Below, in pieces: positions 25,738 through 35,813 of a DNA stretch of 64,000 nt. The DNA comes from an uncultured Bacteroidota bacterium (GTDB lineage: Bacteria > Bacteroidota > Bacteroidia > Flavobacteriales > Flavobacteriaceae), in assembly GCA_902514615.1 (NCBI GenBank), contig CABXRG010000003.1, forward strand, positions 1-64,000, in the 5' to 3' direction. Under the pieces are notes generated by a model. It saw only the letters and a program-made list of their open reading frames with translations, had not been told where the DNA came from and searched no databases. Within the stretch, counting starts at the first letter, position 1. The number at the start of each line of letters is the position of its first letter. The translations under genes and the position numbers were made by a program.

Positions 25738-26543
25738 TACTTAAAGATATAGACGAAATAAAAAAAATTCGCAATAGTGCTCAATTAGTATCTAAAACTT
25801 TAGGTATTATGGCTAAGGAGATTAAACCTGGAATAACTTCTCTATATCTTGATAAGATTGCAGAAGAGTTTATAAGAGACAACAATGCAATTCCTGGTTT
25901 TAAGGGTTATAATAATTTTCCCAATACTCTATGTATTAGTGTAAATAACCAAGTTGTTCATGGAATTCCATGTAATAAACCTTTAGATGATGGAGATATA
26001 ATTTCTATTGATTGTGGAGTTATAAATGAAGGATATTACGGGGATCATGCTTATACATTTGAAGTAGGAGAGGTAGATAAAAATATTAAAGAATTATTAG
26101 ACGTAACAAAAAAATCTCTTTATCAAGGAATAGATGCTATGATTGAAAACAATAGAATTGGTGATATTGGAAACGCCATTCAAAACTATATAAACCTTCA
26201 TGGATATGGAATTGTTAGAGAACTAGTTGGACATGGTTTAGGCAAGAATTTACATGAAGAACCTGAGGTTCCTAACTATGGAAAAAAGGGTACAGGAAAA
26301 ATTATTAAAAATGGCTTAGTACTAGCCATAGAACCTATGGTAAACATGGGGACAGAAAAAATTAGTCTTGATACTGATGGATGGACAATAGTAACTTTAG
26401 ACGGAAAGTCAAGTGCTCATTTTGAGCATGATATTGCATTAATAAATGGAAAGCCTGAAATTCTATCAACTTTTGACTTTATATATGATGCTTTAGGAAT
26501 TAAATCAGATGAAGAAAAAAGATTTAAAAATTTCTTTATTTAA
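25734..26543 (+). CDS. map: Methionine aminopeptidase, type I
   Basis: A 269-residue dinuclear metal enzyme removing the initiator methionine. Metal ligands are visible in order: Asp in ISIDCG, Asp in GDHAYTF, His in LVGHGLGKNLHEEP, Glu in AIEPMVN and Glu in FEHDIAL. The substrate-site His lies in QVVHGIP. There is no N-terminal zinc-finger extension, so it is the common bacterial form. It overlaps the lipoprotein gene upstream by four bases and the methyltransferase downstream by one (TAATG). Confidence 0.95.
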   Translation: MILKDIDEIKKIRNSAQLVSKTLGIMAKEIKPGITSLYLDKIAEEFIRDNNAIPGFKGYNNFPNTLCISVNNQVVHGIPCNKPLDDGDIISIDCGVINEGYYGDHAYTFEVGEVDKNIKELLDVTKKSLYQGIDAMIENNRIGDIGNAIQNYINLHGYGIVRELVGHGLGKNLHEEPEVPNYGKKGTGKIIKNGLVLAIEPMVNMGTEKISLDTDGWTIVTLDGKSSAHFEHDIALINGKPEILSTFDFIYDALGIKSDEEKRFKNFFI

Positions 26544-27304
26544 TGAAATATTTACTGAAGTTTCTGCCTCGAAAATTATTAATTAGATATAGTTTTTATT
26601 TTTTACCTATTCTAAGATTAATATTTAAAGGAAGTAAATTTATAGATCCTATAGATGGAAGCGGCTACTCCAAATTTTTATCTTATGGATATAATAACAT
26701 TAGAAAAAATGCTTTATGTCCAGGAACTTTATCTTTAGAAAGACACAGATTATTATGGCTTTATCTTAAAAATGAGACAAATATTTTAAAATCAAATTTA
26801 AAAGTTCTACATGTTGCACCAGAACAAATTTTTTATAAAAAATTCAAAAAGTTTAGTCATTGGAGTTATTTAACATTTGACATTAACTCCCCAATTGCAG
26901 ATATTAAAGGAGATTTAAAATCTATGGAATTTGAGGATGAGTCATTTGATCTTATAATATGCAATCATGTACTTGAACATATTGAAGATGACCGTAAGGC
27001 TTTGAGAGAAATTTATAGGGTATTAAAAAATAATGGAATATCAATACTTCAAGTTCCAATTAACATTAACAGGGAAAAGACATTCGAAGATCCTAAAATT
27101 ACTTCTATATCTGAGAGAGAGAAGCACTTTGGTCAATACGACCATGTAAGAGAGTATGGGATTGATTACAAAAGTCGGATTGAAGAAGTAGGTTTTATAG
27201 TTGAAATGATAAATTATACAGATAACTTATCTGAAGATATCATAAATAAGTATGGGTTGTTAAAAAATGATTTAATACCTATTGCAAAAAAAATTATTGA
27301 GTAA
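26543..27304 (+). CDS. Class I SAM-dependent methyltransferase
   Basis: A 253-residue methyltransferase_11-type protein. VLHVAPEQ is the SAM loop, an unusual variant of the GxGxG motif. DLKSMEFEDESFDLIICNHVLEHIEDD is the acidic and post-II region, followed by EIYRVLKNNGISILQVP. The N-terminus (residues 1-30) is basic and hydrophobic, possibly membrane-associated. The substrate is unknown. It closes the gpmI-lipoprotein-map unit and overlaps the convergent apbE by 11 bases. Confidence 0.78.
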   Translation: MKYLLKFLPRKLLIRYSFYFLPILRLIFKGSKFIDPIDGSGYSKFLSYGYNNIRKNALCPGTLSLERHRLLWLYLKNETNILKSNLKVLHVAPEQIFYKKFKKFSHWSYLTFDINSPIADIKGDLKSMEFEDESFDLIICNHVLEHIEDDRKALREIYRVLKNNGISILQVPININREKTFEDPKITSISEREKHFGQYDHVREYGIDYKSRIEEVGFIVEMINYTDNLSEDIINKYGLLKNDLIPIAKKIIE

Positions 27305-28292
27305 CAAGATCCCAACCATTAGATTTTAATGGAAAAATTTTATCGTTTTCTGAGATTAATAATAAAATTTCAATGCCATCAATTTTATTAATTATATCTA
27401 TAGCATTAGATGGATTCATCACCATTAATGCAGTAGCCCAAGCATCGGCCTCTATGCAACTATCTGAAATCACTGAAGCACTAAGAGTACTATTAGATAA
27501 TGTTTCTCCTGAAATTGGATCAATTATATGTGCATATCTCTTTCCTGTTATTGGGTCTATCCTAAATTTTCTATAGTTTCCTGAAGTAGCCAATGATTTA
27601 TCTTTGAGAAAAATCTCAGTATAGAGATAATTCATTTTAATTGGATTTTGGATTGCAACTTTCCAATTTCTATTGTTCTCAGCATATCCTCTAGCAGTTA
27701 ATTCCCCTCCTACTTCAATTAAAAAATTATTTATTGAATTTTCTTTAAATAAATTTTTTATTAAATCAACTGAATAGCCTTTTGCTATCGCGTTAAAATC
27801 GATAAAAATATTTTTATCATTTTTTATAATTGTGTTTTGGTTACTTAAGTAAACTTTGTCAAACCCCACAATTCTTTTTACACTATCGATTTTAGAATCA
27901 TCAATTCTTTCGTTTGTAGTGTTAGGACCTAATCCATATAAATTTACAAATGAACCAGCTGTTGGGTCAAAATAACCATTAGATAAAGACCATATTTCTT
28001 TTGATTTATTAAAAACTTCTTTGAAATGATGATCAACATTTACAGGTTGATCAGATAAATTAACCTTGGAAATAATAGAAGAATCTTTATACGTTGACAT
28101 AGAATTATTTAGAACTTCAAAGATTGAGTCAACCTTTTCTATAATAATATGCTCTTGAATTTCAGTGTCAACAATTATACTGTAACTAGTACCTAGTGCA
28201 TTACCTTGTATCCTTTTGTAGTCATAATAGTTATTGTTACAACTTGTAAGTAGAATAAAAAAGCCTAAAAGTATTTTTCGAATGAAAAACAT
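27294..28292 (-). CDS. apbE: FAD:protein FMN transferase
   Basis: A 332-residue ApbE lipoprotein (signal ending LLTSC, Cys18). It transfers FMN from FAD to a threonine in target proteins such as NqrB and NqrC. Motifs are GYFDPT, FIDFNAIAKGYSVDLI, NFLIEVGGELTARG, HIIDPISGE and, in the metal-binding end, SDSCIEADAWATALMVM. It overlaps nqrF by one base (TAATG) as the last gene of the nqr operon, which supplies its obvious substrates. Confidence 0.95.
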   Translation of the reverse strand: MFFIRKILLGFFILLTSCNNNYYDYKRIQGNALGTSYSIIVDTEIQEHIIIEKVDSIFEVLNNSMSTYKDSSIISKVNLSDQPVNVDHHFKEVFNKSKEIWSLSNGYFDPTAGSFVNLYGLGPNTTNERIDDSKIDSVKRIVGFDKVYLSNQNTIIKNDKNIFIDFNAIAKGYSVDLIKNLFKENSINNFLIEVGGELTARGYAENNRNWKVAIQNPIKMNYLYTEIFLKDKSLATSGNYRKFRIDPITGKRYAHIIDPISGETLSNSTLSASVISDSCIEADAWATALMVMNPSNAIDIINKIDGIEILLLISENDKIFPLKSNGWDLVTQ

Positions 28293-29587
28293 TAACCACC
28301 AAAGTCATCAAATCTTACATTCTCTGGAGGAACACCAAAATCCTCTGCCATTTTTTCAACAGCTTGATTCATTAATGGAGGTCCACAGAAATAAACTTCT
28401 ATATCCTCGGGAGAATCATGTTTTGATAAATACTTGTCAATTACTACTTGATGAATAAATCCTGTAAAACCATCTCCTTCGCCATCAAGAGAATCTTTTA
28501 CTTTCCAATTATCTTCTTCTAAAGGCTCAGATAAAGCAATGTAAAATCTAAAATTTGGGTAATCTTTTTCTAGAGCTCTAAAATGATCAACATAGAATAA
28601 TTCTCTTTTTGATCTTCCTCCATACCAAAAGGTAACTTTTCTTCCAGTTTTAATAGTTCTGAAAAGTTCATACAAATGAGATCTCATAGGAGCCATTCCT
28701 GCACCTCCTCCAACATATAACATTTCAGCATCAGATTCATTTATAAAAAACTCACCATAAGGACCAGAAATTGTAACAGTATCACCGGGTTTCTTTGAGA
28801 AAATATATGATGAAGCAATACCTGGATTAACTGTCATCCAATTATTTTTTTTACCATCCCATGGAGGAGTTGCTATTCTCACATTTAGCATTACTTGCTT
28901 ACCTTCTGCAGGGTATGAAGCCATTGAATAAGCACGTTCAACAGTTTCATTATTTTTCATGTTTAAAGGCCACAAATTAAATTTATCCCATTCAAGTTTG
29001 AATTTCTGAGGATCATCAGGATGTTCTTCAGGATGAGATGTAATGTCCATATCCTCATAATTTATATCGCATTCTGGAATCTCTATTTGTATATATCCAC
29101 CTGCTTTATAATCCATTTCTTCAGGAATTTCAATAACAAATTCTTTTATAAAAGATGCAACATTATAATTACTTTTGACTTTAGCTTCCCATTTTTTTAT
29201 TCCAAAAACTTCTTCTGGAACTTCTATTTTCATGTCTTGTTTAACTTTAACTTGACAACCTAATCTCCACCCTTCTGAAATTTCTTTTCTAGTAAAGTGT
29301 GGCTCTTCAGTAGGAAGAATTTCTCCACCACCCTCAACAACTTGACACTTACATTGAATACATGTTCCACCACCTCCACATGCAGATGGAAGAAAAATTT
29401 TATTATTTCCTAATGTAGTTAATAAGGTGTCACCTGAATTAACCTCTACATTCTTTTCTCCATTAATTATCAATTTTACAGGACCTGAGGGTAAAAGTTT
29501 AGATTTTGCAAATAAAAGCATTGTCACTAACAAGAGTGTTATTACAAAAAGACCTACTGTACTAGCTATTATTACATTAATATCCAT
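28292..29587 (-). CDS. nqrF: Na+-translocating NADH:quinone reductase subunit F
   Basis: A 431-residue entry subunit that oxidises NADH. It has an N-terminal membrane helix (about 5-27), a 2Fe-2S domain with Cys70, Cys76, Cys79 and Cys111 ([10 protein letters not shown] and GWRLGC), then the FAD domain with RAYSMASYP and the NADH site [13 protein letters not shown] and [10 protein letters not shown]. Electrons pass from FAD through 2Fe-2S to the membrane subunits. Last nqr gene before apbE. Confidence 0.97.
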   Translation of the reverse strand: MDINVIIASTVGLFVITLLLVTMLLFAKSKLLPSGPVKLIINGEKNVEVNSGDTLLTTLGNNKIFLPSACGGGGTCIQCKCQVVEGGGEILPTEEPHFTRKEISEGWRLGCQVKVKQDMKIEVPEEVFGIKKWEAKVKSNYNVASFIKEFVIEIPEEMDYKAGGYIQIEIPECDINYEDMDITSHPEEHPDDPQKFKLEWDKFNLWPLNMKNNETVERAYSMASYPAEGKQVMLNVRIATPPWDGKKNNWMTVNPGIASSYIFSKKPGDTVTISGPYGEFFINESDAEMLYVGGGAGMAPMRSHLYELFRTIKTGRKVTFWYGGRSKRELFYVDHFRALEKDYPNFRFYIALSEPLEEDNWKVKDSLDGEGDGFTGFIHQVVIDKYLSKHDSPEDIEVYFCGPPLMNQAVEKMAEDFGVPPENVRFDDFGG

Positions 29588-29590
29588 CTC

Positions 29591-30208
29591 TTATAATTTA
29601 ATTCCCATAAAACTCATAAATCCAAGGGCCATTAACCCGGTAATTATGAAAGTTATACCAAGCCCTTTTAATGGTTCTGGGATATTTGAGTAAGTTATTT
29701 TTTCTCTTATCGCAGCTATTGCGACAATCGCAAGAAACCATCCAATTCCTGATCCAAAACCATATACTGCAGATTCTAGAGTATTTATAAAATCTTTTTG
29801 TTGCATAAATAAAGATCCACCTAAAATTGCACAGTTTACAGCTATAAGTGGAAGGAATATACCAAGTGATCCATATAAGCTAGGTGATACTTTTTCTACA
29901 ATCATTTCAACTAACTGAACCATTGACGCAATCACAGCTATAAACATTATAAAAGTTAGGAATGATAAGTCAACATCAGCAAACTGAGGTCCAATCCATG
30001 ATAGAGCTCCCGGAGCTAACAAATAAGAATTAATTAAATAGTTTATTGGTACTGTTATTGTTAATACAAATATTACTGCATAACCAAGTCCAACAGCAGT
30101 TTTTACTGTTTTTGAAACTGCTAAATAAGAACACATTCCAAGAAAATATGCGAAGACCATATTTTCTATAAAAATGCTTTTTATAAATAAATTTACTAGA
30201 TCTTCCAT
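29591..30208 (-). CDS. nqrE: Na+-translocating NADH:quinone reductase subunit E
   Basis: A 205-residue integral membrane protein with six predicted helices, paralogous to Nqr[12 protein letters not shown] holds the conserved cysteine in helix 1, and [11 protein letters not shown] holds the second in helix 4; NqrD and NqrE each supply two cysteines to the intramembrane iron centre. It abuts nqrD and is separated from nqrF by three bases. Confidence 0.96.
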   Translation of the reverse strand: MEDLVNLFIKSIFIENMVFAYFLGMCSYLAVSKTVKTAVGLGYAVIFVLTITVPINYLINSYLLAPGALSWIGPQFADVDLSFLTFIMFIAVIASMVQLVEMIVEKVSPSLYGSLGIFLPLIAVNCAILGGSLFMQQKDFINTLESAVYGFGSGIGWFLAIVAIAAIREKITYSNIPEPLKGLGITFIITGLMALGFMSFMGIKL

Positions 30209-30856
30209 TTAGTCTTTTTCAATTAATTTTCTGTTATAATATCTTTGAATCCAAATGTATACCCCCACAACAATCAAAGCCATTGGTGATAATAGCATAA
30301 GGCCATTATCAGTGTATCCTAAATCATAAATAAATTGAGGTATAACTGGAATTCCCCATAACTCACCAGATCCAAATAATTCTCTTATAAAAGCAACAAC
30401 AATTAAAATCCAGCCGTACCCAGCAGCATTACCAACACCATCTAAAAATGATTTCCAAACACCATTTCCTAAAGCAAATGCCTCAAGTCTTCCCATAACT
30501 ATACAATTTGTAATTATTAGTCCTATAAAAATTGCTAATTGTTTACTAACATCATATGCATATGCTTTTAAAAACTGATCAACAAGTGCTACAAGAGATG
30601 CCACAACAACTAATTGAACAATAATTCTTATTCTTGTTGGAATTATATTTCTAAGTATTGAAACAATAACATTACTTGAAGCCATAACAAAAATTACAGA
30701 CAGAGTCATGACAACAGCAGGCTCAAGCTTTACTGTAATAGCAAGTGCTGAACAAATACCTAAAACTTGAACAGTAATTGGATTATCATCATCTAGAGGA
30801 TCTGTTAGTAACGCCCTGTTCTTCTTAGAAAATAATGGTTCTTTTTCCTTATTCAT
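30209..30856 (-). CDS. nqrD: Na+-translocating NADH:quinone reductase subunit D
   Basis: A 215-residue membrane protein, the partner of NqrE. LGICSALAITVKLEPA contains the first cysteine and IITNCIVMGRLEAFAL the second, matching the iron site shared with NqrE. Six helices predicted. The start overlaps the end of nqrC by 8 bases. Confidence 0.96.
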   Translation of the reverse strand: MNKEKEPLFSKKNRALLTDPLDDDNPITVQVLGICSALAITVKLEPAVVMTLSVIFVMASSNVIVSILRNIIPTRIRIIVQLVVVASLVALVDQFLKAYAYDVSKQLAIFIGLIITNCIVMGRLEAFALGNGVWKSFLDGVGNAAGYGWILIVVAFIRELFGSGELWGIPVIPQFIYDLGYTDNGLMLLSPMALIVVGVYIWIQRYYNRKLIEKD

Positions 30857-31565
30857 TACTTATGTTATTAAAATATGGAAGATAGTTTTGTATTCTCTCT
30901 TTTATCATTTCAGATACTCCATCACCGGTTATAGTTGCACCAGAAATAGCATCTATTTCATTATCCATTTTATCATTATTATTTGGATCATTATTTGATT
31001 TTGATACATATACACCAACAAATTCTCCCTGGACGTCTTTTATTTTTTCATTATTAAAACTATTTATAAACCAGTCTTCTGTAATTTCAGCTCCGAGTCC
31101 TGCAGTTTCAGATTTGTGATCGAATGACACACCTTTAATTGTGTTAATGTCATCCCTTAACGCAATATAGCCCCAAATCTCTGCCCATAATCCAGCTCCT
31201 CTCAGAGGAATAACATAAAATTTTTCATTTTCAACATTTGCAATATATAATGGGTATCTCTGGATATCTGAATCTTTTTTAACCTCTAGTGCTAGGTTTA
31301 TATTAAAGGCATTAATTTCATTATCAATTGTTCCATCAGATTTTAAAGAAAGTTCTTCGGAAATATAATCCTTGTAAAGGGATTCAGATTCATCTCTACT
31401 TACATTAATACCAACCGTTGAAAGAATATTTTGCATTTTCTCTTTTTTTACGTTAGCATTTTGTAAGTCTTTAAGTGACTCCGAGGTAAATGATAATACA
31501 AAAGCAACTGAAATAACCATTAAGGCAGCAAAAATGTATGTATGTTTATTAGAGTCTCTATTCAT
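30849..31565 (-). CDS. nqrC: Na+-translocating NADH:quinone reductase subunit C
   Basis: A 238-residue subunit anchored by one N-terminal helix (about 10-28) with a periplasmic FMN domain. The covalent flavin site is DAISGATI (205-212), with Thr211 fitting the ApbE target motif Dxx(S/T)(G/A/S)AT. GVSFDHKSETAGLGAEI is a second conserved block. It shares one base with nqrB. Confidence 0.96.
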   Translation of the reverse strand: MNRDSNKHTYIFAALMVISVAFVLSFTSESLKDLQNANVKKEKMQNILSTVGINVSRDESESLYKDYISEELSLKSDGTIDNEINAFNINLALEVKKDSDIQRYPLYIANVENEKFYVIPLRGAGLWAEIWGYIALRDDINTIKGVSFDHKSETAGLGAEITEDWFINSFNNEKIKDVQGEFVGVYVSKSNNDPNNNDKMDNEIDAISGATITGDGVSEMIKERIQNYLPYFNNISNE

Positions 31566-32722
31566 TATGCAGTTTTTAATTTAATATTTGCCCATCTTTT
31601 TCTTCTTTTTGAAACATTTGATTCTATAACATAATGATCAATTAATGGAGCAAAAACATTCATCAGTAAAATAGCTAACATTACTCCTTCAGGATAAGCA
31701 GGATTAAATACTCTAATTAGAATACAGAAAACTCCAACTAAAAATCCATATATCCACTTACCTTTTGTTGTTTGAGCAGCTGAAACAGGGTCAGTAGCCA
31801 TAAATACAATTCCAAATGCAAAACCACCAACTAAAAGATGATTATACCAATCGAAACTCATTAAGGAATTTGCTCCCCATAGGTTAAATAAAATTCCTAC
31901 CAATGAAGCACCAAAAATTCCACTTATCATTATTCTCCAGCTACCTACTCCAGTTGAGATTAAAATTAGAGCTCCTATTAGAACAAAAAATACTGATGTT
32001 TCTGCAACGGATCCAGGAATTGAGCCCATAAACATATTAAAAGAAGAGTAAGTAACATCTCCATTAGCTGCTAAAGTTCCTAGAATAGTTTCACCAGATA
32101 TTGCATCTACATTAGTTGCCTCTGAAACCCATACTTTGTCACCTGACATAAAAGTAGGATAAGCAAAGAATGCAAAAGCCCTAGCTGTTAGTGCAGGGTT
32201 AAGTATGTTCATTCCAGTTCCACCAAAAGCTTCTTTGGCAATTAAAACAGCAAAAACCACTGAGATTGCTAACATCCAAAGCGGCATATCTATTGGCATT
32301 ATCATTGGAATAAGAAGACCTGTAACTAGATATCCTTCGTTAACTGGATGATTTCTGTAAACTGCAAATGCAAACTCAATTGATAAACCTACTGCATATG
32401 AAACTGCAATCATTGGAAAAATTTTATAAGCACCATGAAGAACAGCATCTAAAAATGTAAAATCAAGACCAGTTTGTATAAAATACTGATAACCTGTATT
32501 ATACATTCCGTATAATAATGCAGGCAAAAGAGCAATAATTACTGTAATCATTGTTCTTTTTAAATCAACTCCATCACGAATATGAGATCCTTTAGAGGTA
32601 GTATGATCAGGAACAAAAAGCATTGTCTCAAAAGCATTGAAAGCTGGATATAATAACTCTAATTTACCTCCTTTTAGGAATGGTTTTTTTATTTTATCAA
32701 CCTGTTTTCTGATTAGATTCAT
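31565..32722 (-). CDS. nqrB: Na+-translocating NADH:quinone reductase subunit B
   Basis: A 385-residue membrane subunit with about ten helices, the Na+ channel and riboflavin-binding subunit. EAFGGTGMNILNPALTARAF is conserved. The expected FMN attachment region reads DAISGETIL, with Thr212, where the ApbE motif normally has Ala before Thr; here it is Glu211, an unusual substitution. It shares one base with nqrA. Confidence 0.95.
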   Translation of the reverse strand: MNLIRKQVDKIKKPFLKGGKLELLYPAFNAFETMLFVPDHTTSKGSHIRDGVDLKRTMITVIIALLPALLYGMYNTGYQYFIQTGLDFTFLDAVLHGAYKIFPMIAVSYAVGLSIEFAFAVYRNHPVNEGYLVTGLLIPMIMPIDMPLWMLAISVVFAVLIAKEAFGGTGMNILNPALTARAFAFFAYPTFMSGDKVWVSEATNVDAISGETILGTLAANGDVTYSSFNMFMGSIPGSVAETSVFFVLIGALILISTGVGSWRIMISGIFGASLVGILFNLWGANSLMSFDWYNHLLVGGFAFGIVFMATDPVSAAQTTKGKWIYGFLVGVFCILIRVFNPAYPEGVMLAILLMNVFAPLIDHYVIESNVSKRRKRWANIKLKTA

Positions 32723-34071
32723 TATCCTACTTCTTTTAACATTATTTCAATTCCACTTTTAATTATTTCTTGAGCTTCAATTTTTGAAGTACAAGAAAAA
32801 TCGACTAAACCAAAGTCTTCTGGCACAACTTCATATATACCTAAAGACTCCATTTTTTCAATATCACCTCTCATACAAGCTTTAATAAGTTGCATTGGAT
32901 AAATATCCATAGGAAAGTATTTTTCCATTTCACCTGTCACTACAATTGCTCTCTCTTCACCATTAAGATTTGTGTTAACTTTTTTTGTTCCTCCTAGCAA
33001 CCATGAAAATGAAGTCTTAGATAAGCTTGGGATCGAATTATACATAAAAGGAAGCCATCCAAGCATTCTATATTTGTTACCTTCTTCAATTACACTTAAA
33101 GAGTTATTATAAAATCCCAAAAATTCAGAATATTCGACTTTTGATCCACTTAGCGGATCACCATTAATAAATCTATAATTCTTAATATCATCTATTTCAT
33201 CATTATTAATCAAAGATGAGATTGAAGAACCTATCACAGTACTAAAGTATTTTGGAGATTTTAACGAATCTCCTGAAACTGCAACTGTTCTCGATGAACA
33301 GAAAACACCTGTTCTAAAAAAAGCTCCAATGTTAGCAAGATCTTCTGGTTTAATTACCCAAACTGTTTCTCCAAAATTTAATGGATCAATTTTGTTTATT
33401 TGAAAGCTTTCATTCCCTGAGGGATGAACACCTTTGATATTGTAGATTTCAACATTATTTAAATTATTAAAATTGCTATTTTTTTTATGTGTAACTGTAA
33501 AGTTTATTGATTTTTCAATTACAGCACTCATCATATCAATACCTGTCTGGAGGTCATCAATTCTATTGCTCATTAAAAAATCAAAGTCAACAGCATAAGG
33601 AGCAGTTGAATGGGTTGACACAAATATTGATTTTGGTAATTTGTTAGACTTAGCAATTATATTATAAGGCCTTTGTTTTATGTATGCTAATGAGCCTGAC
33701 TCAGATAAAAGTTGAATAATTTTTTCTTTAGATAAACTTTGTAAATCAGGGATTTCAAACTTTACAACATCTTCACCTTCCCTCTGAATAATAACATATA
33801 AAATTTTTCTCTTGGCACCTCTTCTGATCTCTGTAACTTTTCCACTAACAGGAGAGACAATTTTTATAGACTCATCATTTTTATCATGAAAAATTGGTTG
33901 TCCTTTAGAAACCTTTTCCCCTTCTTTAACAAGCATACGTGGAACCAAAGCAAAGAAGTCATCAGGATTTATAGCGTAGGTTAAGCTTTTTTTTGCAGCT
34001 TTAAGCTCTTTTATGGCTAGACCTTTTAAATTTAGATTAGCACCGTTATTGATGCTTATGTCTTTAGACAT
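32722..34071 (-). CDS. nqrA: Na+-translocating NADH:quinone reductase subunit A
   Basis: A 449-residue soluble subunit, first gene of nqrABCDEF-apbE. It has a barrel-sandwich start resembling RnfC (DDFFALVPRMLVKEGEKVSKGQPIF and VSPVSGKVTEIRRGAKR), SVSTHSTAPYAVDFDF, the conserved GVHPSGNESFQINKIDP, and a C-terminal region ending DFSCTSKIEAQEII. It binds the cytoplasmic face and contributes to the quinone site. ATG 34071, 24 bases after a perfect -7 box. Confidence 0.96.
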   Translation of the reverse strand: MSKDISINNGANLNLKGLAIKELKAAKKSLTYAINPDDFFALVPRMLVKEGEKVSKGQPIFHDKNDESIKIVSPVSGKVTEIRRGAKRKILYVIIQREGEDVVKFEIPDLQSLSKEKIIQLLSESGSLAYIKQRPYNIIAKSNKLPKSIFVSTHSTAPYAVDFDFLMSNRIDDLQTGIDMMSAVIEKSINFTVTHKKNSNFNNLNNVEIYNIKGVHPSGNESFQINKIDPLNFGETVWVIKPEDLANIGAFFRTGVFCSSRTVAVSGDSLKSPKYFSTVIGSSISSLINNDEIDDIKNYRFINGDPLSGSKVEYSEFLGFYNNSLSVIEEGNKYRMLGWLPFMYNSIPSLSKTSFSWLLGGTKKVNTNLNGEERAIVVTGEMEKYFPMDIYPMQLIKACMRGDIEKMESLGIYEVVPEDFGLVDFSCTSKIEAQEIIKSGIEIMLKEVG

Positions 34072-34094
34072 GAAATTTTAATAATTTGTGTGTG

Positions 34095-34102
34095 CAAATT
34101 TA
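34095..34102 (-). promoter_or_regulatory. -7 promoter box for the nqr operon
   Basis: TAAATTTG on the minus strand, an exact -7 match in the nqrA/pruA divergent region, giving a leader of roughly 18 bases. No -33 TTG at standard spacing. Confidence 0.5.
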
Positions 34103-34158
34103 CTATAAACACTTTAAGAAAAAAAAGTATTTTTATTAAAATTATTATCAATTTAATT

Positions 34159-34166
34159 TAAATTTG
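34159..34166 (+). promoter_or_regulatory. -7 promoter box for pruA
   Basis: TAAATTTG, an exact -7 match ending 19 bases before the pruA ATG at 34185. Its last bases would double as a TTG start codon seven codons upstream of the ATG, which argues that the TTG is promoter rather than start. Confidence 0.5.
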
Positions 34167-34184
34167 ATAACCAAAATTTATGTT

Positions 34185-35813
34185 ATGAACAACTCTATTG
34201 TTAATGTACCTAATCCAGTAAATGAACCTATTAAAGAATACAAGCCAGGTAGTCCAGAAAAAGTATCAGTTTTGGAAACTTACAAACAGCTTAAAAGCTC
34301 AAAAATAGATGTAAAAATGTGGATTGGCGGAAAATTTATTGAGAGCACAAAGACCTCAAATATGTCTCCTCCTCACGATCACAAACATATACTTGGTAAA
34401 TATTATTTAGCAGAAAAAAAACATGTTGAATTAGCCATAAAATCTGCTTTAGATGCAAAAGAAAAATGGGCAAATATGAAATGGGAAGAAAGAGCGTCTA
34501 TTTTTTTAAAAGCAGCTGAGTTAGTTGCTGGTCCATACAGAGACAGAATTAATGCTGCTACAATGCTAGCACAATCTAAAACAATCTTTCAAGCTGAAAT
34601 TGATGCAGCGTGTGAATTGGTTGATTTCTTAAAGTTCAATGTATACAGTATGCAACATATATATAGTCAACAACCAAAATCGGATCCTGGCGTTTGGAAC
34701 AAACTTGGATATAGACCCCTTGAAGGTTTTGTTTATGCAATTACTCCGTTTAATTTTACCGCAATTTCTGGTAATCTTCCTGGTAGTGCTGCAATGATGG
34801 GTAATACTGTTGTCTGGAAACCCAGTGATCATCAAATTTATTCTGCAAAGATTGTAATTGATGTGTTTAAGGAGGCTGGACTTCCAGATGGAGTTATAAA
34901 TGCAGTTTATGGAGATCCTGAAATGATTACAAATACAATTTTAGATTCAAAGGATTTTGCTGGAATTCATTTCACGGGTTCTACTTCAGTTTTTAAAGGT
35001 TTGTGGAAAAAAATTGGAAACAATATCGAAAACTATAATTCTTATCCGAGAATCGTTGGTGAAACAGGAGGTAAAGATTTTATCGTAGCTCATAATTCTG
35101 CAAATACTGATGAATTAGCTACTGCAGTTATAAGAGGATCATTTGAGTTTCAAGGTCAGAAATGTTCTGCTGCATCAAGAGTTTATATTCCTAAATCAAT
35201 ATCAAAAGAATTTTTTGAAAAATTAAAATCTGATATTAGTAAAATAAATATGGGTAGTCCTGAAGACTTTAAAAATTTTATGACTGCTGTTATTCATGAA
35301 AATTCATTTGATAAACTAGTTGATGCTATAGAAAAGGCTAAAGCAGATAAAGATGCTGAAGTTATAATTGGTGGTGGATATAATAAATCAAAAGGATATT
35401 TTATAGAACCAACAGTTATTAAGACAACAAATCCAAAATATTATTCAATGGAAACTGAATTATTTGGACCTGTAGTTACAATCTATGAATATGATGATGA
35501 TAAATGGGAAGAGACTCTCAAAACTATTGATCAAACTTCAGAATATGCTCTGACTGGAGCAGTTTTCTGTGAAGACAGATATATTCTAAGTGATGCTGTA
35601 GATAAACTAAAAAACTGTGCAGGTAATTTTTATATTAATGATAAATGTACTGGTGCAGTTGTTGGTCAACAACCTTTTGGAGGTGCCAGAGGATCTGGAA
35701 CAAATGATAAGGCAGGTTCTTATCTTAATTTATTAAGATGGGTTTCACCAAGATTGATTAAAGAGGTTTTTGTCCCTCCTAAGGATTTTAGATATCCTTT
35801 TATGGGGTCATAA
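34185..35813 (+). CDS. pruA: L-glutamate gamma-semialdehyde dehydrogenase (delta-1-pyrroline-5-carboxylate dehydrogenase)
   Basis: A 542-residue aldehyde dehydrogenase matching the monofunctional P5C dehydrogenase type: ITPFNFTAISGNLPGSAAMMGNTVVWKPS (NAD site), FTGSTSVFKGLW, RIVGETGGKDF (catalytic Glu), FEFQGQKCSAASR (catalytic Cys) and ATG-proximal IGGKFIEST. It oxidises glutamate semialdehyde to glutamate, the second step of proline degradation. The proline dehydrogenase gene is not in the window. I use ATG 34185 rather than the TTG at 34164, which overlaps the promoter box. Confidence 0.94.
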   Translation: MNNSIVNVPNPVNEPIKEYKPGSPEKVSVLETYKQLKSSKIDVKMWIGGKFIESTKTSNMSPPHDHKHILGKYYLAEKKHVELAIKSALDAKEKWANMKWEERASIFLKAAELVAGPYRDRINAATMLAQSKTIFQAEIDAACELVDFLKFNVYSMQHIYSQQPKSDPGVWNKLGYRPLEGFVYAITPFNFTAISGNLPGSAAMMGNTVVWKPSDHQIYSAKIVIDVFKEAGLPDGVINAVYGDPEMITNTILDSKDFAGIHFTGSTSVFKGLWKKIGNNIENYNSYPRIVGETGGKDFIVAHNSANTDELATAVIRGSFEFQGQKCSAASRVYIPKSISKEFFEKLKSDISKINMGSPEDFKNFMTAVIHENSFDKLVDAIEKAKADKDAEVIIGGGYNKSKGYFIEPTVIKTTNPKYYSMETELFGPVVTIYEYDDDKWEETLKTIDQTSEYALTGAVFCEDRYILSDAVDKLKNCAGNFYINDKCTGAVVGQQPFGGARGSGTNDKAGSYLNLLRWVSPRLIKEVFVPPKDFRYPFMGS

